Below are positions 1 through 9,068 of a stretch of DNA of 64,000 bases, in pieces. The DNA lies in NCBI GenBank assembly GCA_021740585.1, contig JAIOZM010000003.1, positions 1 to 64,000 of the forward strand, in the 5' to 3' direction. Positions within the stretch are counted from its first letter, which is position 1, and each line of letters begins with the position of its first letter. Under the pieces are notes generated by a model. It worked only from the letters and a program-made list of their open reading frames with translations. It ran no database searches and had not been told where the DNA came from. A program made the translations under genes and the position numbers. The DNA comes from Bacteroidales bacterium. Its GTDB lineage: Bacteria; Bacteroidota; Bacteroidia; Bacteroidales; GCA-2748055.

Positions 1-26
1 GTGACGTTGGAGTGTTAGCGTTCTTT

Positions 27-83
27 ACCACGGGTTTCCCCCGTGGTTATTGATATTTAACCCTTTCAGGGTAAAATTTTTTT
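27..83. terminator. Double hairpin ACCACGGG-tttcc-CCCGTGGT and ACCCT-ttc-AGGGT followed by a T-run
   Basis: Perfect 8 bp stem (27-34/40-47) and second 5 bp stem (60-64/68-72), then AAAATTTTTTTTTT. Confidence 0.55.
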
Positions 84-203
84 TTTCATAATGCAGCACA
101 CAATGTTAGCTGAATAATTATTTCTTCCTTAGAAATATTCAGATTTTATATGCGTCGACCCTATTACAAATACTCCATTCTCTCTATTGTTCCCCAAAAT
201 AAT

Positions 204-803
204 TTATAAGCGTCCAGCCTCGATCATAATTATAATTTCCTCAATCATAGCATCTTCATCTTCAGGATTGTATTCTGATTTAAGATTGGATCCGAAAATG
301 CGGGCAACTCCCTGCCAGAAAACAGCTTTAAATTTGCCTTTTACGTTGGTTATTACCAGAAAAGTGGTTTGATCCATTTCCCGGTCGATCAGCTTAATAA
401 GTATTCTACCCTGAGAAATGGTTAGATGTGTTAATTTGTCCTCAAACTCCTCTCTTAGTTCTTTCTCATATTCATCTATGTTGGCCTTTCTTTGTCTTTC
501 GGATGACATATTTGCGAGTCTTTTGTCCAGCTCCAGCAACTTTTCACTTGCAAGTTTGGCATAAGGATATGCAGCTTTAACATTACGTATCAGGGTTCTG
601 TACCGATAATACTGGAAACGATTTTTGAATTCTCTTCGGGGATAAATATTTACCTCCGGTATATCAGATACAAGAATAGTATCGTGCCCGACAATTATGG
701 CCCTCATTACATTAATGGTTGAATCGCCCGACCTGAAGGTTTGTGCCGTGGAGGAATTTATTATAAAAAAGAGAATTATCGATATGAAGGAAATTCTAAT
801 CAA
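204..803 (-). CDS. DUF4294 domain-containing exported protein
   Basis: 199 aa ORF with N-terminal signal peptide; sequence resembles the Bacteroidetes DUF4294 family. Confidence 0.8.
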   Translation of the reverse strand: MIRISFISIILFFIINSSTAQTFRSGDSTINVMRAIIVGHDTILVSDIPEVNIYPRREFKNRFQYYRYRTLIRNVKAAYPYAKLASEKLLELDKRLANMSSERQRKANIDEYEKELREEFEDKLTHLTISQGRILIKLIDREMDQTTFLVITNVKGKFKAVFWQGVARIFGSNLKSEYNPEDEDAMIEEIIIMIEAGRL

Positions 804-991
804 GTTTCAAAAATTATTTTACGAAAATACTATATATTCCCCTATTTCAAATCTTATACCATAAATTTAGATTTTATTGAAATTAAGGTGAACTCATGTG
901 CATTTGAATGGTTTTTGGGAAAACAGGAAGGATGCCTGAGGCTTTTAAAATAAAAAGAAATTATCTTTGTGTAAAATTAAGCTTAATTGAA

Positions 992-1486
992 ATGGATAAT
1001 CCCAACGACAGACAATATTCCAACGGAGAAATAACAGTGTTCTGGAAACCGGCCAAATGCATTCATGCCACAACCTGCTTTCGTGAATTGCTTGAAGTTT
1101 ATAATCCACGGCAACGCCCATGGGTGAATATGCACGGAGCAAGCACTGAAAAAATTATTGAAGTAACAGATAAATGTCCTACCGCTGCCATATACTGGAA
1201 ATATAATAAAGATATTGAAGGTGCACCTGATAGTATTAATACCGATTACAGTGAGGAAGCAAATCCCGAGACTCTTCTAAATACAAAACAAAGTAAGCAG
1301 GTAGCAACAAGAATTTCAATAATGAAAAATGGACCCATTTTGGTCGAAGGTGATTTTCTGGTCAACTATTCCACCGGAGAGGAGATTAAGGCAACCAAAA
1401 TGACTTCTTTTTGTCGTTGCGGACATTCACATGCTCAACCTTTTTGCGACGGTACGCATCGAAAAGTTGGGTTTGTTGATGAGTAG
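992..1486 (+). CDS. Divergent 4Fe-4S mono-cluster domain plus CDGSH iron-sulfur domain protein
   Basis: KCIHATTCF...DKCPTAAI (Fer4_19-like) and CRCGHSHAQPFCDGTH (CDGSH). ORF track starts at 908; ATG at 992 is the more likely start. Confidence 0.85.
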   Translation: MDNPNDRQYSNGEITVFWKPAKCIHATTCFRELLEVYNPRQRPWVNMHGASTEKIIEVTDKCPTAAIYWKYNKDIEGAPDSINTDYSEEANPETLLNTKQSKQVATRISIMKNGPILVEGDFLVNYSTGEEIKATKMTSFCRCGHSHAQPFCDGTHRKVGFVDE

Positions 1487-1546
1487 ATTGTATGAAGGTT
1501 TTATAGTGATTTATACTGAATGGAAGACCAGGCAAAAAAATAAAAT

Positions 1547-1741
1547 ATGGAGACAAAAGAGAAGACAAAATTTACCGTTAAAATTGGCAGTGCACTGGAA
1601 GTTTCAGGTGCTTTTAGCCTAAGGGGGAAAGACGGTAAAATTATTCAAACAGAAGAAAAAATGTATTTGTGTCGTTGTGGAGCCTCAAACAAGAAACCCT
1701 TTTGCGATGGAGAACACCGCAAGATAGGATTTAATCAATAA
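1547..1741 (+). CDS. Small CDGSH iron-sulfur domain protein
   Basis: 64 aa, CRCGASNKKPFCDGEH motif. Confidence 0.85.
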   Translation: METKEKTKFTVKIGSALEVSGAFSLRGKDGKIIQTEEKMYLCRCGASNKKPFCDGEHRKIGFNQ

Positions 1742-1810
1742 TCCCAACGAACTTCTTTACAAATATTAATCGAAGTAAAGGCAAGTCTTATTTAACGCAC
1801 TAAGAAAAAG

Positions 1811-2086
1811 ATGTGGATAATAATTATACTCATGGTGATAGGAGCTGGCTTCGGCTTCGTGCTTTCAAACTTCAGGAATTTTAATAGTATATCGGAGAAG
1901 TCTACCTCATACATTATTTATATCCTATTGTTTTTCATGGGTTTAGGTGTGGGGACTAATAAGGAGATTATGGATAATTTCCAAAGTATTGGACTTCAGT
2001 CATTAATTATAAGTTTGTTTTCTATTGCGGGAAGCGTGGTAGTGTCGGCAATTGTTTTTAAAATCTTTTTCAAAAATGAAAGCTAG
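1811..2086 (+). CDS. LysO-family (DUF340) transporter, N-terminal half
   Basis: 91 aa hydrophobic protein resembling the N-terminal half of YbjE/LysO. Confidence 0.7.
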   Translation: MWIIIILMVIGAGFGFVLSNFRNFNSISEKSTSYIIYILLFFMGLGVGTNKEIMDNFQSIGLQSLIISLFSIAGSVVVSAIVFKIFFKNES

Positions 2087-2681
2087 CCTGGCCATCGCAT
2101 TTTTCTTTGTTCTTGGAATTCTAATGGGGCAAGTCAATCTTGATTGGGAAAATCTTTATATCCCCGATTTGATGCAATATACTTTATACCTGCTAATGCT
2201 GTTTGTTGGGCTATCTTTCGGTAGTGATCCAAGAATCAGAGATATTTTAAAGTCAGCTAAGCCCCGTATGCTGCTAATTCCCCTGACAACCATTGTTGGT
2301 ACATTTGCCGGAATTGCATTATATAATCTTCTTTTTAGCGAAATAGCTCCTGCAGACGCTTTTGCTATTGGTGCCGGATTTGGTTATTATAGTTTGTCGA
2401 GTATTCTGATAGCGGAATTTTCTGGAAGCGAAATAGCCATTATTGCATTACTAAGTAATGTTATACGTGAGTTGCTCACCCTGATTTTTGCTCCACAGAT
2501 TGCAAAGTATTTTGGGAAAATTGCACCTATTGCCAGTGGTGGTGCTACTTCAATGGATACAACATTGCCTGTAATTGTAAGGGTCTCTGGTAAGGAATAT
2601 TTAATTATGTCGCTTTTAAATGGAATAATTCTCACAATTTCAGTTCCTTTTATCATAAGCTTTATTTATAATACTTTTTAG
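2076..2681 (+). CDS. LysO-family (DUF340) transporter, C-terminal half
   Basis: AFAIGAGFGYYSLSSILIAE...GGATSMDTTLPVI typical of LysO; ATG at 2076 overlaps the upstream ORF by 11 nt (track start 2052 is TTG). Confidence 0.75.
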   Translation: MKASLAIAFFFVLGILMGQVNLDWENLYIPDLMQYTLYLLMLFVGLSFGSDPRIRDILKSAKPRMLLIPLTTIVGTFAGIALYNLLFSEIAPADAFAIGAGFGYYSLSSILIAEFSGSEIAIIALLSNVIRELLTLIFAPQIAKYFGKIAPIASGGATSMDTTLPVIVRVSGKEYLIMSLLNGIILTISVPFIISFIYNTF

Positions 2682-2803
2682 TCATCACACTATTGGTTAA
2701 CTTCGCAGCACATTTATCATTTTAAGTCTTTGTAGATTGAAGAGCAATAAATAAGCCTTTTTAAAAATCTGCTTGTATAAGGATTAACTATAATGAATGA
2801 TCA

Positions 2804-2902
2804 ATGGATAGTAAAAGTTTAACTTCGGGAAAAATGACTTATAAAAAGGTCGGGATGGAGATTAAGAAAAAATTACTTTGGACCGTGTACTGGAAAAATT
2901 AA
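2804..2902 (+). CDS. Candidate small ORF/leader (MDSKSLTSGKMTYKKVGMEIKKKLLWTVYWKN)
   Basis: 32-codon ATG-to-TAA ORF ending 10 nt before the arginine deiminase ATG; below the track length cutoff. Confidence 0.3.
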   Translation: MDSKSLTSGKMTYKKVGMEIKKKLLWTVYWKN

Positions 2903-2912
2903 AAAGTTGCAT

Positions 2913-4172
2913 ATGGAAAAAATTAAAGTGGGTGTGCATTCAGAAATTGGTGAACTCGAGGCAGTTATACTTCATACCCCTGGTCCTGAAGTTGAAAATA
3001 TGACTCCTGCAAATGCAGAGAGAGCACTATATTCTGATATATTAAACTTATCGGTTGCACAGAAAGAGTATTCTCAACTAAGTGAGGTTCTGGGGAAAGT
3101 AACAAAAACCTTTTATGTTGAAAAACTATTGCAGGAGGTACTTGAGCTGGAAGGCGTTAAAGAGCAGCTAATCAGGGATATATGCGGGAATGAGTGCAGA
3201 AATCAGTTGGCCGATACACTTCTGAATATTGACGCCAAAGAAATTACCCGTTCACTAATACAGGGAGTGCCTTTAAAAATGGACAGTTTGACAAATTATT
3301 TGAAGGAAGATAATTTTGCCTTAAGTCCACTACATAATTTTTTCTTTACCCGCGATAGTGCGGTGACTTTATACGACAAGGTTCTGATATCAAAAATGGC
3401 AAGTAAGGTCAGGGAAAGAGAATCATTGATAATGAAAGCGATTTTTGATTTGCATCCGGTTTTTCAGGCAAAAACAATAAGCGCTGATGATTTGAAATAC
3501 AGAAATGAAGAAATCAGCATGGAAGGTGGCGATTTAATTATTGCAAGGGAAGATATTCTTATAAGCGGTATCGGGAATCGTACTACATCTCAGGGAATTG
3601 ATTTTATTTTGGAAAGCTTGAAGGAAAAGAAAGATAATCGGCATATTATTATTCAGGAATTACCCTCAAAACCAGAATCGTTTATCCATTTGGATATGGC
3701 TTTTACTCTTTTGGATATTGATAAATGCATGGTTTATGAGCCTTTAATCCTTCAGCCAAATCGATATGAAACCATACATATAGAACTCGATAATGGAAAG
3801 GTTAAATCTATAAAATCGGTTAAGAATATACCGGCTGTATTGAAAAAATTGGGGATGGAAATGGAACCGGTTTATTGCGGAGGGAAGAACGACACTATGA
3901 ATATGGAGAGAGAACAATGGCACAGTGGAGCCAATTTCTTTGCTATAGCTCCCGGAAAGGTTATTGGATACGGTCGGAATAAATACACCATGGAGGATAT
4001 GAACAAAAATGGCTTTGAAATAATCAAAGCCAAAGATGTTGTACTTGGAAAGGTTAATCCTGAAGATTATAAGAAATATGTGATTGCCATCGATGGCTCC
4101 GAATTATCCAGAGGTGGAGGAGGAGCCAGATGTATGACAATGCCTGTTGCGCGAAAAAAAGTTAATTCGTAG
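2913..4172 (+). CDS. Arginine deiminase family protein
   Basis: FTRDSAV, MEGGDLI, HLDMAFTLLD, and C-terminal GGGGARCMTMP with catalytic Cys; ATG at 2913. Confidence 0.9.
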   Translation: MEKIKVGVHSEIGELEAVILHTPGPEVENMTPANAERALYSDILNLSVAQKEYSQLSEVLGKVTKTFYVEKLLQEVLELEGVKEQLIRDICGNECRNQLADTLLNIDAKEITRSLIQGVPLKMDSLTNYLKEDNFALSPLHNFFFTRDSAVTLYDKVLISKMASKVRERESLIMKAIFDLHPVFQAKTISADDLKYRNEEISMEGGDLIIAREDILISGIGNRTTSQGIDFILESLKEKKDNRHIIIQELPSKPESFIHLDMAFTLLDIDKCMVYEPLILQPNRYETIHIELDNGKVKSIKSVKNIPAVLKKLGMEMEPVYCGGKNDTMNMEREQWHSGANFFAIAPGKVIGYGRNKYTMEDMNKNGFEIIKAKDVVLGKVNPEDYKKYVIAIDGSELSRGGGGARCMTMPVARKKVNS

Positions 4173-4187
4173 AAAAAACAAAATCAT

Positions 4188-5375
4188 TTATACCAATTCT
4201 CTCACCAAAACAGCAGCTTCCTGGAGTGTGATTGCAGAATAAACTTTTAATCCTGAATCGTCGATTAATTTCTTCCCTTCCTCTGCATTGGTGCCTTGCA
4301 AACGAACAATAACAGGAATGCTAATATCACCTATGCTATGGTAGGCTTCCACCACACCTTGGGCTACCCGGTCACAGCGAACAATTCCGCCAAAAATATT
4401 GATGAGAATGGCTTTTACATTAGGATCTTTTAAAATAATGCGAAATCCTGCTTCCACAGTTTCAGCATTGGCTGTACCTCCAACATCAAGGAAATTGGCA
4501 GGATCACCGCCTGATAATTTAATAATATCCATGGTTGCCATGGCCAATCCTGCTCCATTTACCATACAGCCCACATTCCCGTCGAGTTTAACAAAGTTCA
4601 GATCACTTTTCCCTGCTTCAACTTCTGCAGGATCCTCCTCGCTCAAATCCCTCATTTCCGCATAATTTCTATGTCTGAACAGGGCATTATCTTCCAGATT
4701 AACTTTACTGTCGGCAGCGAGAATCAGATCATCGCTGGTTTTAAATACAGGATTAATTTCAAACATCGACGAGTCGGATGATTCGTAAGCCTTATAAAGA
4801 GCTGTAACAAATTTCACCATTTCTTTATAGGCTTTTCCTGAAAGACCCAGGTTAAAAGCAATTCTTCTTGCCTGAAAAGGAATTAATCCAACTTTAGGAT
4901 CTATTTCCTCCTTAAAAATAAGATGTGGTGTATTTTCAGCAACAGTTTCAATATCCATTCCACCTTCCGTTGAATACATAATAATATTTCTGCCTGTCTC
5001 CCGATTTAACAAAACGCCCATATAGAATTCCTGTATTTTGCTTTCACCCGGATAATAAATACCTTGTTCAACCAGAATTTTGTGCACCATTTTCCCTTCA
5101 GGGCCTGTTTGGTGTGTAACGAGGTTCATCCCTAAAATGGCTTTTGCGTATTCTTTGACTTCATCCAGAGATTTAGCGATTTTCACACCGCCCCCTTTTC
5201 CTCTTCCTCCGGCATGGATCTGTGCTTTAACGGCAAAAGTATCGGCACCGGTTTGAGCGATAATTTTTTTTGCGACATCAACGGCTGCTTCTGGTGATTC
5301 GGCAACAAAACCTACCGGTACAGAAACTCCAAATTCTCGTAAAATCGATTTTCCCTGGTATTCGTGGATATTCAT
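4188..5375 (-). CDS. sucC: Succinyl-CoA synthetase (ADP-forming) beta subunit
   Basis: [41 protein letters not shown]-grasp fold sequence. Confidence 0.95.
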   Translation of the reverse strand: MNIHEYQGKSILREFGVSVPVGFVAESPEAAVDVAKKIIAQTGADTFAVKAQIHAGGRGKGGGVKIAKSLDEVKEYAKAILGMNLVTHQTGPEGKMVHKILVEQGIYYPGESKIQEFYMGVLLNRETGRNIIMYSTEGGMDIETVAENTPHLIFKEEIDPKVGLIPFQARRIAFNLGLSGKAYKEMVKFVTALYKAYESSDSSMFEINPVFKTSDDLILAADSKVNLEDNALFRHRNYAEMRDLSEEDPAEVEAGKSDLNFVKLDGNVGCMVNGAGLAMATMDIIKLSGGDPANFLDVGGTANAETVEAGFRIILKDPNVKAILINIFGGIVRCDRVAQGVVEAYHSIGDISIPVIVRLQGTNAEEGKKLIDDSGLKVYSAITLQEAAVLVRELV

Positions 5376-5467
5376 ATCTATATACTTTGATTTAACTTTT
5401 TAAGAAAGAACGAAAATATCTATTTTTTTCTAGATAGATAAGCTTTTATTTCAATAAATTCGCAGAT

Positions 5468-6010
5468 ATGCTGAATAAAATGCGAAAACTTAAATTAGAA
5501 GAATTAAATCGTCTTAGTACGGAAGAATTTAAAAAGGCTTCCCGGCACTCGGTAAGTGTTGTTTTAGACAATATCAGAAGTATGAATAATACCGGTTCTG
5601 CCTTCAGAACCTGCGATGCTTTCAGAGTTGAGAAACTGTATTTATGTGGGATAACTGCCCAGCCACCGAACAAAGAAATTCACAAAACGGCTCTGGGAGC
5701 TACAGAGTCGGTCGATTGGGAATACGCTGAAGATACCTTAAGTCTAATAAGAGAACTAAAGACAGCCGGTTATACCATTTGCTCTGTTGAGCAGGCTGAG
5801 GGAAGCAGCATCTTGGGAGAATTTGATTTTGATTCATCAATGAAACTGGCTTTGATTTTTGGTAATGAAGTGAATGGGGTTCAGCAGGAAGTGATTAATG
5901 AAAGTGATTTTTGTATAGAAATTCCGCAACACGGAACCAAGCATTCCTTTAATATTTCTGTGAGTATTGGGATTGTTCTTTGGGAGTTATTAAAAAACAG
6001 GAGTTTATAA
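5468..6010 (+). CDS. TrmH/SpoU-family RNA methyltransferase
   Basis: LDNIRSMNNTGSAFRTCDAF; LIFGNEVNGV; IPQHGTKHSFNISVS. Confidence 0.9.
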   Translation: MLNKMRKLKLEELNRLSTEEFKKASRHSVSVVLDNIRSMNNTGSAFRTCDAFRVEKLYLCGITAQPPNKEIHKTALGATESVDWEYAEDTLSLIRELKTAGYTICSVEQAEGSSILGEFDFDSSMKLALIFGNEVNGVQQEVINESDFCIEIPQHGTKHSFNISVSIGIVLWELLKNRSL

Positions 6011-6310
6011 AAATACCCGGTAATAATTATTTATTCATTTATTCAGAGAAGCTGGGATTACACTAAATTCATGCTTGTAAAACTAAGTTTGACAGCTACA
6101 GACTTGTGTAAATAGATTAAGTGCGCAGCTTATGGGAGCGTTCCATGAGAAAATATGGTTTTGAGCACCCAAAGGTTTTACCTTCGCTTATTATATCCGC
6201 CCGACCAACCTGGTCATAGATTTCAATAAAGATAATCAGATATTTGCATAAGCTGGATGTAAAACCTTCATAATTAAAAAGATATAAGGTAAGCTGTTAA
6301 GGTTATAAAT

Positions 6311-6351
6311 AAAAAAAGAGGCTGTCTCACTTTTGAGACAGCCTCTTTTTT
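6311..6351. terminator. Bidirectional intrinsic terminator GAGGCTGTCTCA-CTTT-TGAGACAGCCTC
   Basis: 12 bp perfect stem flanked by A-run and T-run, between convergent genes. Confidence 0.85.
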
Positions 6352-6372
6352 ATATGGGATTGAAAAAATTAA

Positions 6373-8088
6373 TTATTCAACGATAGTCTTGAAAGTTGCA
6401 TTTTCAAAATATTTTGCAAATTCCATATCAACTTTTGCACGAGCTTTAAAGTCAGCTTTCTTTTCAGTAGCGAGTTTTAAAGTCTCAAAAGCTAAATCAT
6501 CCTGATCCATGTTAGCAGCGATAACAGCTTTTACATAATATTTTGTAGCACATTCACATTTTACTTTGTTGATTGTTGCCATAGCACCTTCGAAATCATC
6601 ACGAAGCAATTTTACAAGTGCGGTATTAATTTCGTCAGTATTTCCAAAATAGTTAGCAGCAGCTTCATACTCGCCTTTCATAACCTTAATAATTCCAAGA
6701 TTATAATTTACAGCATCACCGGCGCCCATGGAAGAAGTAAATAATTGTTCTGCAGCCTCAACATCACCCATCATAAGTGCACAGCATCCAAGTCCATTGT
6801 TTACAATGTCATTATCTGCAAGTTCTTTAGCTGATTCATAAGCAACTTTTGCATTTTCGGCATCCCCTTGAAGAACAAGAATATAACCAACATTGTTAAT
6901 AGCTCTGAAGCAATTTGGGAAATTAGCACTTGCTTTTTTGTAAATCGCTAATTTTGTATCCAGATCTTCAAATAAAGTAGCGGTGTAGAGAATCTCTTCA
7001 AGTTTAAGTGCGTCAGCATCTGAAGCCCAAAGCGCTTTAAGTTCATCATCAGTATAACCAACCAGATCAACATTAACAAGATACTTAGATCTTCTTAATT
7101 GAGGAAGAATTTCAACTTCAATTGCTTCAAAAGCTTTTGAAATATTCTTGATTTCTTTTTCTCTAACAACTGGATCTGAGTACATAGAAAGAACTCTAAG
7201 AATTAATTCTTTATCCTGAATATTACTTGCTTCCATCAATGTTTTAAATCCATCCCAATCTTCAGGAGTGAAGTTTTTCATCATGAAATCTTCAGCGTTA
7301 CCAGCTTCAACTTTTGCTTTTTTAAGTTCTGCCTTAAGGTATTTCTCTGCAGAAATTTGTCTGTTTTCAGCAAGTTTGGTATTTAAGTCCAATTCTCCGT
7401 CTGGAGAAGCATAAGCAGAAAGTTGTACACCTTTAAGGTTGATTCTTTCGTTCTCATTTGCTTTTTTAACATATTCTGTCAGACCAACAATATCTTCAGA
7501 AGTAAGCTCTGATTTTCTGATGTCAGCTTTGTTGATAAGATAATGAATATCTGCTTTGTATGTTTCAGGAACAATTCTTTCGAATTTATCTCCAACCATA
7601 ACAGGCTTAGGATCAACAACTACTAATTTTGGAGTGGCAATTACACCTTCTGCAATTTTGTAGTCTTCGAAATCCAAAGTCTTACCTTTCATTTCAGCGC
7701 TTACCCTAATAACCAGGTCAGATTTCATCATGTCCTCGTTAAAATCAACAGTGCTGGTATATGAGAAAGATCCGCCAGTTGTAAAAGCAATAACTTGATT
7801 ATTTGCTTCAACTTTTTCTCCCTGAAGTTTTTTTGCTTCATATGCAGTTTCACCACCTTCATACTTTAATACTGGGGTAGCGGTAAGGATAGCGCTCTTA
7901 TTGAAATATTTTGCAGGGTATTTAACATCGATTTTAACAGCTACCTTATCACCGTGTTCTTCTAGTAGTTCGGGGCTTACCTTATAAGAAACATCAGCAG
8001 ACATATCCTGCATTTTGTTAAGGCCACCGCAACTGCTTAGCATCAAAACAGCAAACGTAAATAGCACTAAATAATTAATTTTTTTCAT
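6373..8088 (-). CDS. Outer-membrane-type lipoprotein with central OmpA-like segment and C-terminal TPR repeats
   Basis: Lipobox LMLSSCGG; SAYASPDGELDLNTKLAENRQISAEKYL resembles an OmpA-like core; TPR-like C-terminus. Confidence 0.75.
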   Translation of the reverse strand: MKKINYLVLFTFAVLMLSSCGGLNKMQDMSADVSYKVSPELLEEHGDKVAVKIDVKYPAKYFNKSAILTATPVLKYEGGETAYEAKKLQGEKVEANNQVIAFTTGGSFSYTSTVDFNEDMMKSDLVIRVSAEMKGKTLDFEDYKIAEGVIATPKLVVVDPKPVMVGDKFERIVPETYKADIHYLINKADIRKSELTSEDIVGLTEYVKKANENERINLKGVQLSAYASPDGELDLNTKLAENRQISAEKYLKAELKKAKVEAGNAEDFMMKNFTPEDWDGFKTLMEASNIQDKELILRVLSMYSDPVVREKEIKNISKAFEAIEVEILPQLRRSKYLVNVDLVGYTDDELKALWASDADALKLEEILYTATLFEDLDTKLAIYKKASANFPNCFRAINNVGYILVLQGDAENAKVAYESAKELADNDIVNNGLGCCALMMGDVEAAEQLFTSSMGAGDAVNYNLGIIKVMKGEYEAAANYFGNTDEINTALVKLLRDDFEGAMATINKVKCECATKYYVKAVIAANMDQDDLAFETLKLATEKKADFKARAKVDMEFAKYFENATFKTIVE

Positions 8089-8176
8089 AATGTACTGGTT
8101 ATTAGTGATTAAACATGTTTTTCTTCTACTTTTTAATAATACTACAAACTTATAAATGTTTTTCTATAAAAACAAG

Positions 8177-8184
8177 CAAATATA
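8177..8184 (-). promoter_or_regulatory. Bacteroidetes -7 box (TATATTTG) for the 6373..8088 gene
   Basis: CAAATATA on + strand, about 90 nt upstream of the ATG. Confidence 0.5.
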
Positions 8185-8194
8185 GGCATTCTAC

Positions 8195-8830
8195 TTAATA
8201 TTGTTCTAATATTCTGGTAATTCCTTTTTCGTATTCTTTGTTAAAAATAAGATTTTTTATGAAAACATAATCCTTTTCATTATTAACAAAATCGATTTTT
8301 TCTGAATCTATGATCAAAATCTTCATGTCTGTGCGGCTTTTCATATATTCAAAATAACCATCCTGTATTTTTTTTAAATAGCTGCCCTCTATTTTTTTCT
8401 CGTAATCTCTTCCTCGTAATTCAATATTCTCAAGTAGTCGATGAACGGGAGAATGAATATATACATATAAATCAGGGACAGGAATTTGCTGATATATAAT
8501 ATCAAAGAGTTGGCGGTATAATGTGTATTCATCCTTTTCGAGAGTAACGCCGGCGAATATTAAAGATTTGGGGAAATAATAATCGGCTATAGATAAAGGT
8601 GCAAACATATCCAGGTTAGATAAAGCCGTTTTATGCTGTTTATACCTGTCGGCAAGGAAAGATAATTCCAATGGAAATGAATATCGTTCCGGATTTTCGT
8701 AAAATTTGGGCAAAAACGGATTGTCCTCAAATTGTTCGAAAATAGTACGGGAACTCATTTCAGCACTTAGCATTTTCACCAGGGAACTTTTACCTACGCC
8801 TATATTTCCTTCTATTACCAGGTAATTCAC
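8195..8830 (-). CDS. Deoxynucleoside kinase (dNK family), GTG start
   Basis: YLVIEGNIGVGKSSL P-loop; ELSFLADRYKQH; dNK-like sequence throughout. Confidence 0.88.
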   Translation of the reverse strand: MNYLVIEGNIGVGKSSLVKMLSAEMSSRTIFEQFEDNPFLPKFYENPERYSFPLELSFLADRYKQHKTALSNLDMFAPLSIADYYFPKSLIFAGVTLEKDEYTLYRQLFDIIYQQIPVPDLYVYIHSPVHRLLENIELRGRDYEKKIEGSYLKKIQDGYFEYMKSRTDMKILIIDSEKIDFVNNEKDYVFIKNLIFNKEYEKGITRILEQY

Positions 8831-8835
8831 GTTTT

Positions 8836-9050
8836 GGGTTTAGTGGGTTTAGTGGTTTAGTGGTTTAGTGGTTTAGTGGTTTAGTGGTTTAGTGGTTTAG
8901 TGGTTTAGTGGTTTAGTGGTTTAGTGGTTGAGTGGTTTAGTGGTTTAGTGGTTTAGTGGTTTAGTGGTTTAGTGGGTTTAGTGGTTTAGTGGTTTAGTGG
9001 GTTTAGTGGTTTAGTGGTTGAGTGGTTTAGTGGTTTAGTGGTTTAGTGGG
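8836..9050. repeat. 8 bp tandem repeat (TGGTTTAG)n with occasional 9 bp (TGGGTTTAG) and TTGAG variants, about 26 copies
   Basis: Directly visible near-perfect array. Confidence 0.98.
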
Positions 9051-9068
9051 TGAGATACTGTCCTACCT

